This document shows positions 7,117 through 11,934 of a stretch of DNA of 11,934 nt, one piece after another (the stretch's first letter is position 1; each line of letters starts with the position of its first letter). The position numbers were made by a program, and so were the translations under genes. A model generated the notes under the pieces. The model worked only from the letters and a program-made list of their open reading frames with translations. It was not told the origin of the DNA and searched no databases. The DNA comes from Nocardioides sp. GTDB taxonomy: Bacteria > Actinomycetota > Actinomycetes > Propionibacteriales > Nocardioidaceae. Location: contig DOWL01000172.1 in NCBI GenBank assembly GCA_003519585.1, forward strand, positions 608-12,541. Direction: 5' to 3'.

Positions 7117-7851
7117 TCAGGCGGACATCCGGGCCATCTGGTCGAGCACCTGTTCGCGCGTCGGCTTGCGCAGTTCGTCGACGACGCGACCATCGGCGAG
7201 GAAGAGCACCCGGTCGGTCCACGCGGCCGCGACGGGGTCGTGGGTCACCATCACGACCGTCTGACCGTGGTCGTCGACGCTGCGGCGCAGCAGCTCAAGG
7301 ACCTCGGCGCCCGAGGAGGAGTCGAGGTTGCCGGTCGGCTCGTCCGCGAAGACCACCGTCGGGCGGCTGACCAGGGCCCGCGCCACCGCCACCCGCTGCT
7401 GCTGGCCCCCGGACAGCTCGTGCGGCTTGTGGCCGAGCCGGTCGGCCAGGCTCACCGTCGCGATCACCGCGTCGTACCACGCGGGATCGGGGCTGCGGCC
7501 GGCGATCGCCATCGGCAGTCGGATGTTCTCCTCGGCGGTCAGGGTCGGCACCAGGTTGTAGGACTGGAAGACGAAGCCGATCTCGTCGCGGCGCAGCCGG
7601 GTCAGCGCCTTGTCCTTGAGCACGGTGAGCTCCTGGTCTCCGACCATCACCGAGCCCGAGTCGGCGGTGTCGAGGGCGGCCAGGCAGTGCATGAGCGTGG
7701 ACTTGCCCGAGCCGCTCGGCCCCATCACCGCGGTGAACTCACCGGCCATCAGCTCGATGCTCACGTCGTCGAGCGCCACCACCCGGGTCTCACCGGTGCC
7801 GTAGGTCTTGGTCAGGTTCGTGACCCGCGCCGCCACCGCTCCCTGCGTCAT
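7117..7851 (-). CDS. ABC transporter ATP-binding protein, MacB/LolD type
   Basis: A 244-aa nucleotide-binding subunit. It has Walker A GPSGSGKST (44-52), Q-loop Q96 in VFQSYNLVPTLT, signature LSGGQQQR (146-153), Walker B VVFADEP with D170 and catalytic E171, D-loop NLD (175-177) and H204 in the switch (MVTHD). Every catalytic motif is intact. The VFQSYNLVPTLTAEENI pattern is typical of the LolD/MacB/BceA class, which works with FtsX-type permeases; the partner gene follows four bases downstream. The start at 7851 gives MTQGAVAARVTNLTKTYG. No good Shine-Dalgarno sequence is present; a CAGAGT hexamer six bases upstream could be the -10 of a leaderless message. Confidence 0.95.
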   Translation of the reverse strand: MTQGAVAARVTNLTKTYGTGETRVVALDDVSIELMAGEFTAVMGPSGSGKSTLMHCLAALDTADSGSVMVGDQELTVLKDKALTRLRRDEIGFVFQSYNLVPTLTAEENIRLPMAIAGRSPDPAWYDAVIATVSLADRLGHKPHELSGGQQQRVAVARALVSRPTVVFADEPTGNLDSSSGAEVLELLRRSVDDHGQTVVMVTHDPVAAAWTDRVLFLADGRVVDELRKPTREQVLDQMARMSA

Positions 7852-7861
7852 GCCGCAACTC

Positions 7862-7881
7862 TGGCATCCAGGTGGGTGCCA
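7862..7881. promoter_or_regulatory. Palindrome overlapping the ABC operon promoter region
   Basis: TGGCATCCAGGTGGGTGCCA at 7862-7881 is a near-perfect 20-bp dyad: TGGCA/TGCCA arms, extended inwards by TCC/GGG with one G-T mismatch, around AGGT. It begins 11 bases upstream of the ATPase start and overlaps the -10 candidate. That position suits a repressor operator. It could instead be a hairpin left from the decayed gene upstream. Confidence 0.4.
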
Positions 7882-7925
7882 TCTCGATCAGGGATGACCC
7901 GGATGAGACCCGAGGTCGCCGTACG

Positions 7926-8195
7926 TCAGGACACCGGCTCGATCTCGCCCGGGCGCCATGTCTTGTCGAACCACGACTCGAGCGGGCCGTTGAGACGCAG
8001 GATCGTGAACCACGACGTGCCCGGGACGGTCTGCACCCAGTTCGACTCCTTGCCGTCTGGGGCGGTCGGCCCGAACCAGAGATCGACGCTGCCGTCGGCG
8101 TTGGCCTCGACGGTGCCGGACAGGCTCATCAGCGCCGGGTACGGGTTGTCGGTCTCGAGCAGCGACCGGGTCTGGGTGTCGTACAGGCGACTCGC
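7926..8195 (-). pseudogene. DUF1214 (DUF1254/DUF1214-type protein) C-terminal remnant
   Basis: About 90 codons match the conserved C-terminal end of DUF1214 proteins: SRLYDTQTRSLLETDNPYPA, GTVEANADGSVDLWFGPTAP, GKESNWVQTVPGTSWFTILR, then GPLESWFDKTWRPGEIEPV and TGA (7928-7926). Intact relatives, often fused to DUF1254, are several hundred residues; here everything upstream of SRLYD is missing. Further upstream the frame reads through the SOS promoter and into the AlkB-like gene on the opposite strand with no family similarity, and I see no suitable start codon beside the homologous part. The surviving part has no internal stop or frameshift, so the loss looks recent, or the fragment was carried in by a rearrangement. 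Genome-level function unknown. Confidence 0.75.
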
Positions 8196-8209
8196 ACCGT
8201 CGGATGCGC

Positions 8210-8225
8210 TCGAACATCTGTTCGA
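8210..8225. promoter_or_regulatory. LexA (SOS) box upstream of the AlkB-like gene
   Basis: TCGAACATCTGTTCGA is an exact match to the TCGAAC-N4-GTTCGA form of the SOS box known from mycobacteria and related Gram-positives, with perfect dyad arms of six bases. It lies 20 bases upstream of the ATG at 8246 and covers the position expected for the -35 element, so LexA bound here should block transcription. It faces the AlkB-like gene; the only gene matter on the other side is a degraded fragment. Confidence 0.85.
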
Positions 8226-8233
8226 AGATGGTC

Positions 8234-8246
8234 TAGACTCCCGGCA
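8234..8246 (+). promoter_or_regulatory. Leaderless promoter (-10) of the AlkB-like gene
   Basis: TAGACT (8234-8239) fits TANNNT and puts the predicted transcription start at 8246, the A of the ATG. TCGAAC (8210-8215), the left SOS arm, is at -35 spacing (18 bases). The surrounding TGGTCTAGACTC (8229-8240) also matches 10 of 12 positions of the DasR operator core TGGTCTAGACCA. Confidence 0.55.
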
Positions 8247-8863
8247 TGGACTTCCAGTCGACGCTCTTCGCGCCCGTCGAGTCCCCGGCGCTCGACTGCA
8301 GCGCACTGGAGCGCCTGCCGCTGACCCGCGGCGCCTGGGTCGACATCGCGCGCAGTTGGCTGCCGGACGCCGACGACGTCTTCGAGACCCTGGTCCGCGA
8401 CGTGCCGTGGCGGGCCGAGCGCCGCGAGATGTACGACCGGATCGTCGACGTGCCGCGGCTGCTGCACACCTACATGATCGGCGACGACCTCCCCCACGCC
8501 CGGCTGACCGAGGCCCGAGATGTGCTCACCGATCACTACGCAGCCGAGCTGGGAGAGCCGTTCCGCACCGCCGGTTGCGCCTACTACCGCGACGGCCGCG
8601 ACAGCGTCGCCTGGCACGGCGACACGATCGGCCGCGGCAAGACCACCGACACGATGGTCGCCATCGTCTCGGTGGGCGACCCGCGCAAACTGCACCTGCG
8701 CCCCCGCCTCGGCGGCGCCGACCCGGTGGTGGTCGAGATGGGCCACGGCGATCTGGTGGTGATGGGCGGCTCGTGCCAGCGCACCTGGGAGCACGCCGTA
8801 CCCAAGGTCGCCCACGCCGGCCCACGGGTCTCCGTCCAGTACCGTCCACTCAACGTCTTCTGA
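8246..8863 (+). CDS. AlkB-like 2-oxoglutarate/Fe(II)-dependent dioxygenase
   Basis: A 205-aa member of the AlkB superfamily (2OG-Fe(II) oxygenase), whose known members oxidatively remove alkyl groups such as 1-methyladenine and 3-methylcytosine from nucleic acid. The iron-binding triad is visible as H124 and D126 (AWHGD) and H183 (WEHAVPK). The 2-oxoglutarate arginine motif is R194-x5-R200 (RVSVQYR), the spacing found in Escherichia coli AlkB. The CAYYRDGRDSVAWHGD and VVMGGSCQRTWEHAVPK stretches are typical of actinobacterial members. All catalytic residues are present. The usual HSDDE iron motif reads HGDTI here, and PRISLTFR reads PRVSVQYR. The start is fixed by the promoter six bases upstream. 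An SOS box in the promoter implies induction by DNA damage. Substrate (DNA, RNA or protein) cannot be told from sequence. Confidence 0.9.
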   Translation: MDFQSTLFAPVESPALDCSALERLPLTRGAWVDIARSWLPDADDVFETLVRDVPWRAERREMYDRIVDVPRLLHTYMIGDDLPHARLTEARDVLTDHYAAELGEPFRTAGCAYYRDGRDSVAWHGDTIGRGKTTDTMVAIVSVGDPRKLHLRPRLGGADPVVVEMGHGDLVVMGGSCQRTWEHAVPKVAHAGPRVSVQYRPLNVF

Positions 8864-8875
8864 GCGGTGTCGGTC

Positions 8876-8924
8876 CCACCGGTGGTTGAGCCCGGAGGCG
8901 CCCCAGCGCCGACGGTGTCGAAAC
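8876..8924. repeat. Palindromic intergenic element (REP-like)
   Basis: Immediately after the AlkB-like gene there is a perfect 10-bp palindrome CCACCGGTGG (8876-8885). It runs into GGTGGTTGAG (8881-8890), a GGCGC-CCCA-GCGCC hairpin core (8897-8910) and GTGTCGAAACC (8914-8924). The outer parts pair imperfectly (GGTTGAG against the complement of TCGAAACC). The GGTTGAG...TCGAAACC layout resembles short dispersed intergenic palindromes I recall from Nocardioides-like and other actinobacterial genomes. It may also serve as the AlkB-like terminator. Confidence 0.5.
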
Positions 8925-8979
8925 CTCTGCAAGGAAGGCACCGGACCCGATCACGTCCCAACCTCGGTGCGATCTCGCC

Positions 8980-8993
8980 TAAGGTCAAGCAGA
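8980..8993 (+). promoter_or_regulatory. Candidate promoter (-10) of the GH13 gene
   Basis: TAAGGT (8980-8985) fits TANNNT and lies seven bases before the ATG at 8993. A 6-bp inverted repeat, GCACCG (8938-8943) and CGGTGC (8965-8970), lies just upstream and could be an operator, but is short enough to be chance. No strong Shine-Dalgarno sequence is present. Confidence 0.35.
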
Positions 8994-10756
8994 TGGAACG
9001 GGACTGGTGGAAGTCAGCCGTCGTCTACCAGATCTATCCGCGGAGCTTCGCCGACTCCGACGGCGACGGGGTGGGTGACCTGGGCGGGATCATCGCGCAC
9101 CTCGACCACCTGGTCCGGCTGGGCGTGGACGTGCTGTGGTTGAGCCCGGTCTACCGGTCACCGATGGACGACAACGGCTACGACATCAGCGACTACCGCG
9201 ACGTCGACCCGCTCTTCGGCACTCTCGATCAGCTCGACGAGTTGGTCGCGAAGGCGCACGAGGCGGGGCTCAAGGTGGTCATGGACCTCGTGGTCAACCA
9301 CACCAGCGACGAGCACCCGTGGTTCGTGGAGTCACGGTCGAGCATCGCGAGCCCGAAACGGGACTGGTACTGGTGGCGCCCGCCGCGGGCCGGGTACGAC
9401 GGCGGCGCGCCGGGCGCCGAACCGACCAACTGGGGCTCGGCCTTCGGCGGGTCGGCCTGGGCCTTCGACGAGGAGACCGGCGATTACTACCTCCACCTGT
9501 TCAGCCCCAAGCAGCCTGACCTCAACTGGGAGAACCCGGAGGTCCGGGCCGCGGTCTTCGAGCTGATGAACTGGTGGCTGGACCGCGGGATCGACGGGTT
9601 CCGGATGGATGTCATCAACCTGATCTCCAAGGTGACTGTCGACGGCGTGCCCGGCCTGCTGGACGGAGCCGTCGGCGAGCGCGACCCCCGCGGCTCAGGG
9701 GTGGTCGACACCACGGCGTTCGGTGACACGACCCCACACGTCGTCAACGGCCCACGAGTCCACGACTACCTGCAGGAGATGCACCGGGCCGTCTTCGCCG
9801 GCCGGCCGCCAGGGTTGCTCACCGTCGGCGAGACGCCCGCGACCTCCATCGAGGAGGGGCGCCGCTACACCGATGCCGCGCGCGCCGAGCTCGACATGGT
9901 CTTCCAGTTCGAGCACGTCGACCTCGACTCGGGCCCCGGCGGCAAGTGGGACATCGTGCCCTTCTCGCTGGTCGACCTGAAGGCCTCGCTCAACCGCTGG
10001 CAACTGGGCATGGCCGAGGCCGGCTGGAACAGCCTCTACCTCGGCAACCACGATCAGCCGCGGTTGGTCAGCCGGTTCGGCAACGACGCGCCCGAGCACC
10101 GCGAGGCCTCGGCGAAGGCGCTCGCCACGGTGCTCCACCTGCACCGCGGGACGCCGTACATCTACCAGGGCGACGAGCTCGGGATGACCAACACCGTCTT
10201 CGAGCAGGTCGAGGACTTCCGCGACCTCGAGTCGATCAACCACTACCGCGCGGCGACCGGTCGGGGTGCCGACCCGGAGGCGGTCATGGCCGCCCTCCGC
10301 CGCAAGGGCCGCGACAACGCCCGGACGCCGATGCAGTGGGACGCGAGCGCGCACGCCGGCTTCACCACCGGTACGCCGTGGCTGCCGGCCAACCCCAACC
10401 ACACCGAGATCAACGCTGCCGCCCAGGTGGACGACCCCGACTCGGTCTTCGCCCACCACCAGCGGCTCATCGCCCTACGCCATGCGGACCCGGTCGTCGT
10501 GCACGGCGACTTCACGCTGCTGCTGCCCGAGCATCCCCAGCTCTACGCGTTCATCCGGAGGCTCGGCGAGGTCACCGTGCTGGTGGTGGCGAACCTCTCC
10601 GATCTCCCCGCCGACGCCAGCGCCCTGCCCGACGCCGAGCAGTGGCTGGCCGCCGATCGGGTGCTCGACAGCGACCCGGGTGACGCCAGCGCCTGGGTGC
10701 TGGAGCCGTGGTCGGCGCGCGTGCGGCGGCGTACGACCGGGACGGCCACGGAATAG
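8993..10756 (+). CDS. GH13 alpha-glucosidase (oligo-1,6-glucosidase type)
   Basis: A 587-aa cytoplasmic glycoside hydrolase of family 13 that should release glucose from alpha-glucosides. It starts MERDWWKSAVVYQIYPRSF, the usual start of the oligo-1,6-glucosidase group. Conserved regions: DLVVNH (98-103), QPDLN (174-178), GFRMDV with nucleophile D206, GE with acid/base E280, and NHD with transition-state D354. A C-terminal beta domain follows (~500-587). QPDLN and the valine right after the nucleophile are known markers of alpha-1,6-acting enzymes (isomaltose, panose, dextran fragments) as opposed to maltose-preferring ones. No signal peptide is present, so it acts on imported sugars. The start at 8993 is chosen by homology; the frame is open to 8867 through the palindromic element, and that stretch does not look coding. 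No sugar transporter is nearby. The aldo/keto reductase follows after 29 bases. Confidence 0.95.
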   Translation: MERDWWKSAVVYQIYPRSFADSDGDGVGDLGGIIAHLDHLVRLGVDVLWLSPVYRSPMDDNGYDISDYRDVDPLFGTLDQLDELVAKAHEAGLKVVMDLVVNHTSDEHPWFVESRSSIASPKRDWYWWRPPRAGYDGGAPGAEPTNWGSAFGGSAWAFDEETGDYYLHLFSPKQPDLNWENPEVRAAVFELMNWWLDRGIDGFRMDVINLISKVTVDGVPGLLDGAVGERDPRGSGVVDTTAFGDTTPHVVNGPRVHDYLQEMHRAVFAGRPPGLLTVGETPATSIEEGRRYTDAARAELDMVFQFEHVDLDSGPGGKWDIVPFSLVDLKASLNRWQLGMAEAGWNSLYLGNHDQPRLVSRFGNDAPEHREASAKALATVLHLHRGTPYIYQGDELGMTNTVFEQVEDFRDLESINHYRAATGRGADPEAVMAALRRKGRDNARTPMQWDASAHAGFTTGTPWLPANPNHTEINAAAQVDDPDSVFAHHQRLIALRHADPVVVHGDFTLLLPEHPQLYAFIRRLGEVTVLVVANLSDLPADASALPDAEQWLAADRVLDSDPGDASAWVLEPWSARVRRRTTGTATE

Positions 10757-10785
10757 ACCCACGACCGCCGGAGGTTGCGCCGAGG

Positions 10786-11640
10786 ATGACTCACACCACT
10801 GACTTGACCACGGCCCAGGCGGCCGGCACCTTCAACTTCGGCGGCGACCTCGAGGTGGTCCGCCTCGGGTACGGCGCGATGCGGATCACCGGTCCCGGCA
10901 TCTGGGGCCCGCCCCGGGACCGCGACGAGGCGCTGCGGGTGCTGCGCCGCGCTATCGAGCTCGGCATCACGTTCATCGACACCGCAGATTCCTACGGTCC
11001 CGCGGTGTCCGAGGAGCTGATCGCCGAGGCGCTCCGCCCCTACCCCGATGACCTCGTGATCGCGACCAAGGCCGGGCTGACCCGGCAGGGACCGAACAGC
11101 TGGATCGCGGTCGGGCACCCGGCCTACCTGCGCCAGCAGTGCGAACTCTCCCTCCGCCGGCTCGGCGTGGAGCGGATCGACCTCTTCCAGCTGCATCGCA
11201 TCGACCCGGCCTTCCCGATGGAGGACCAGGTCGGCGAGCTCAAGGCCCTGCAGGACGAGGGCAAGATCCGGCACCTCGGCCTCTCCGAGGTGTCCGTCGA
11301 CGAACTCGAGGCCGCCCGGCAGATCGCCGACATCGTCTCGGTGCAGAACCGGTTCAACCTCGGCGACCGTGCCTCCCAAGCGCTGCTCGACCACTGCACG
11401 GCCGAGGGGATCGGCTTCATCCCGTGGCGGCCCGTGGCCGACCAGGTCGACGACAAGGCCTTGGCCGAGGTGGCCGAGGCGCACCACGCGACGCCGTCGC
11501 AGGTCGCCCTGGCCTGGCTGCTCCAGCTCTCGCCCGTCGTCGTACCCATCCCGGGCACCTCGACCGTCGCGCACCTGGAGGAGAACACCGCCGCCGCCGG
11601 CATCACGCTGTCCGACGAAGAGCTGGCCCTGCTGGGCTGA
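10786..11640 (+). CDS. Aldo/keto reductase
   Basis: A 284-aa NADPH-type oxidoreductase of the AKR superfamily, an (alpha/beta)8 barrel reducing aldehydes or ketones. The catalytic tetrad is seen as D65 and Y70 (FIDTADSYG), K95 (VIATKAG) and H137 (FQLHRID). Other family marks are LGYGAMRITG near the N-terminus, RRLGVERIDLFQLH, GKIRHLGLSEVS, QNRFNLGDR and the cofactor-binding VVPIPGTSTVAHLEENTAA near the C-terminus. The start at 10786 follows GGAGG (10770-10774), spaced 11 bases, with GAGG also directly before the ATG. The frame is open further upstream into the GH13 gene, but homology starts at the chosen Met. The 29-base gap after GH13 suggests co-transcription. Substrate unknown. Confidence 0.93.
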   Translation: MTHTTDLTTAQAAGTFNFGGDLEVVRLGYGAMRITGPGIWGPPRDRDEALRVLRRAIELGITFIDTADSYGPAVSEELIAEALRPYPDDLVIATKAGLTRQGPNSWIAVGHPAYLRQQCELSLRRLGVERIDLFQLHRIDPAFPMEDQVGELKALQDEGKIRHLGLSEVSVDELEAARQIADIVSVQNRFNLGDRASQALLDHCTAEGIGFIPWRPVADQVDDKALAEVAEAHHATPSQVALAWLLQLSPVVVPIPGTSTVAHLEENTAAAGITLSDEELALLG

Positions 11641-11662
11641 GCGGCTACTGGGCGGGCGGCGG

Positions 11663-11687
11663 GGCCGGCGGGGTGGTCCCGCCGGCC
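11663..11687 (+). terminator. Hairpin after the aldo/keto reductase gene
   Basis: GGCCGGCGGG (11663-11672) and CCCGCCGGCC (11678-11687) form a perfect 10-bp G/C stem with a five-base loop, beginning 22 bases after the stop codon. No T-tract follows; the sequence runs into a G homopolymer. Position and stability favour a terminator. Confidence 0.55.
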
Positions 11688-11692
11688 GGGTC

Positions 11693-11763
11693 GGCGGGGG
11701 GGGCGGGGGGGGGGGGGGGGGGGGGGGGCGGGGGAGGGGGGGGGGGGGGGGGGGCCGGGGGAG
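11693..11763. repeat. Long G homopolymer tract (possible artefact)
   Basis: About 70 bases that are almost only G. They include uninterrupted runs of about 24 G (11705-11728) and 19 G (11736-11754), broken by single C or A bases. Nothing else in the window is like it. Read on the minus strand in one frame it would encode a polyproline stretch ending ADPAGGTTPPAPPPAQ and TAG at 11647-11645, four bases from the aldo/keto reductase stop, which is a plausible convergent gene tail. The alternative is false poly-G from the sequencing chemistry or a collapsed low-complexity region. Confidence 0.7.
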
Positions 11764-11769
11764 GGCGAG

Positions 11770-11934
11770 GCCCAGCCACTCGACCGGGCCGTCCAAGTGC
11801 GCCAGCCGCCGTCTCCTTCGCGCCAGTATGCGCTCCCCTGCACCCGCGCGCGCTCCTCTCGATACCCAGCACCATGACGGTGCTGTCACCCAGCACAGCG
11901 TCTTACCTCTCTGCTGGCAAGGCCTCGTTTCCCC
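11770..11934. other. Unassigned end of the window
   Basis: After the G tract, 165 bases of more mixed composition show no gene I can name. On the minus strand, one frame around 11765-11820 reads RRRLAHLDGPVEWLGLAL with G/C-ending codons and looks partly coding. It is in a different frame from the proline-rich tail beyond the homopolymer, so joining them would need a length error in the G tract. A minus-strand gene running off the window is possible but unproven. Confidence 0.3.

Noticed and set aside
7926..8306. Treating the DUF1214 fragment as an intact 126-aa gene starting at 8306
   Set aside because: Its first ~35 residues would be read from the AlkB-like gene and SOS promoter on the other strand and show no family similarity; homology starts only at about 8195.
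6147..8889. Long plus-strand open frames opposite the ABC transporter genes (6147-7370 and 6931-8889)
   Set aside because: Antisense to genes with intact Walker, signature and FtsX motifs. Their products are His/Arg/Gly-rich and lack family features.
8867..8992. N-terminal extension of the GH13 protein by 42 residues
   Set aside because: The extra sequence is translated from the palindromic intergenic element; homologues begin at MERDWW-like sequence and a -10 box lies just before it.
11641..11770. G-rich tract as a CRISPR, tandem repeat or functional G-quadruplex array
   Set aside because: There are no repeat/spacer units. Quadruplex formation is possible for any such run, but the likeliest explanations are an artefact or low-complexity polyproline coding.
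10543..11889. A 448-aa minus-strand open frame through the G tract and opposite the aldo/keto reductase
   Set aside because: Most of it is the shadow of the aldo/keto reductase and GH13 genes. The polyproline block comes from the G homopolymer. Only the part beyond the tract might be coding.

Overview
The window is GC-rich throughout (about 70% by eye), with strongly G/C-ending codons and GTG/ATG starts, many with no leader. The gene families present point to a high-GC actinobacterium: a secreted papain-like protease with accessory beta domains, CutC next to DUF4031, a HutC/DasR-type GntR regulator, and a mycobacterial-type LexA box. My best guess is Nocardioides or a relative in the Propionibacteriales; that is inference, not proof.

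Layout. (1) 1-37 is the tail of an upstream plus-strand gene, followed by a 252-base intergenic region with strong RNA structure that leads into a 647-aa secreted papain-like cysteine protease (290-2233). (2) A perfect 15-bp inverted repeat separates the protease from a convergent minus-strand pair: CutC-family protein (3255-2554) and DUF4031 protein (2554-2288), whose stop and start codons overlap (TGATG). (3) A divergent 114-aa hypothetical gene (3318-3662) faces CutC across 62 bases and converges on a GntR/UTRA repressor (4417-3698). (4) Upstream of the repressor, on the same strand, is a two-gene ABC exporter of the MacB/LolCDE type: ATPase (7851-7117) and an 850-aa, about ten-helix FtsX-type permease (7112-4560). 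(5) 7926-8195 is a decayed minus-strand DUF1214 remnant. Its 5' edge abuts the promoter of an AlkB-like 2-oxoglutarate/Fe(II) dioxygenase (8246-8863). (6) After a palindromic intergenic element come a GH13 alpha-glucosidase (8993-10756) and an aldo/keto reductase (10786-11640), probably co-transcribed. (7) The last ~290 bases hold a hairpin, long G homopolymers (about 24 and 19 G) and a short unassigned end.

The most informative regulatory signal is the perfect 16-bp SOS box TCGAACATCTGTTCGA at 8210-8225, sitting on the -35 position of an apparently leaderless promoter for the AlkB-like gene. This suggests an alkylation-repair dioxygenase under LexA control. Several other genes show a -10-like hexamer 6-7 nt before the start codon, so leaderless transcription may be common here. 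I found no CRISPR array, transposase, tRNA, rRNA or clearly new multi-gene system. The unusual points are mostly regulatory or structural: SOS-controlled AlkB, the DUF1214 remnant next to it, structured leader and intergenic repeats, and the suspicious poly-G end.
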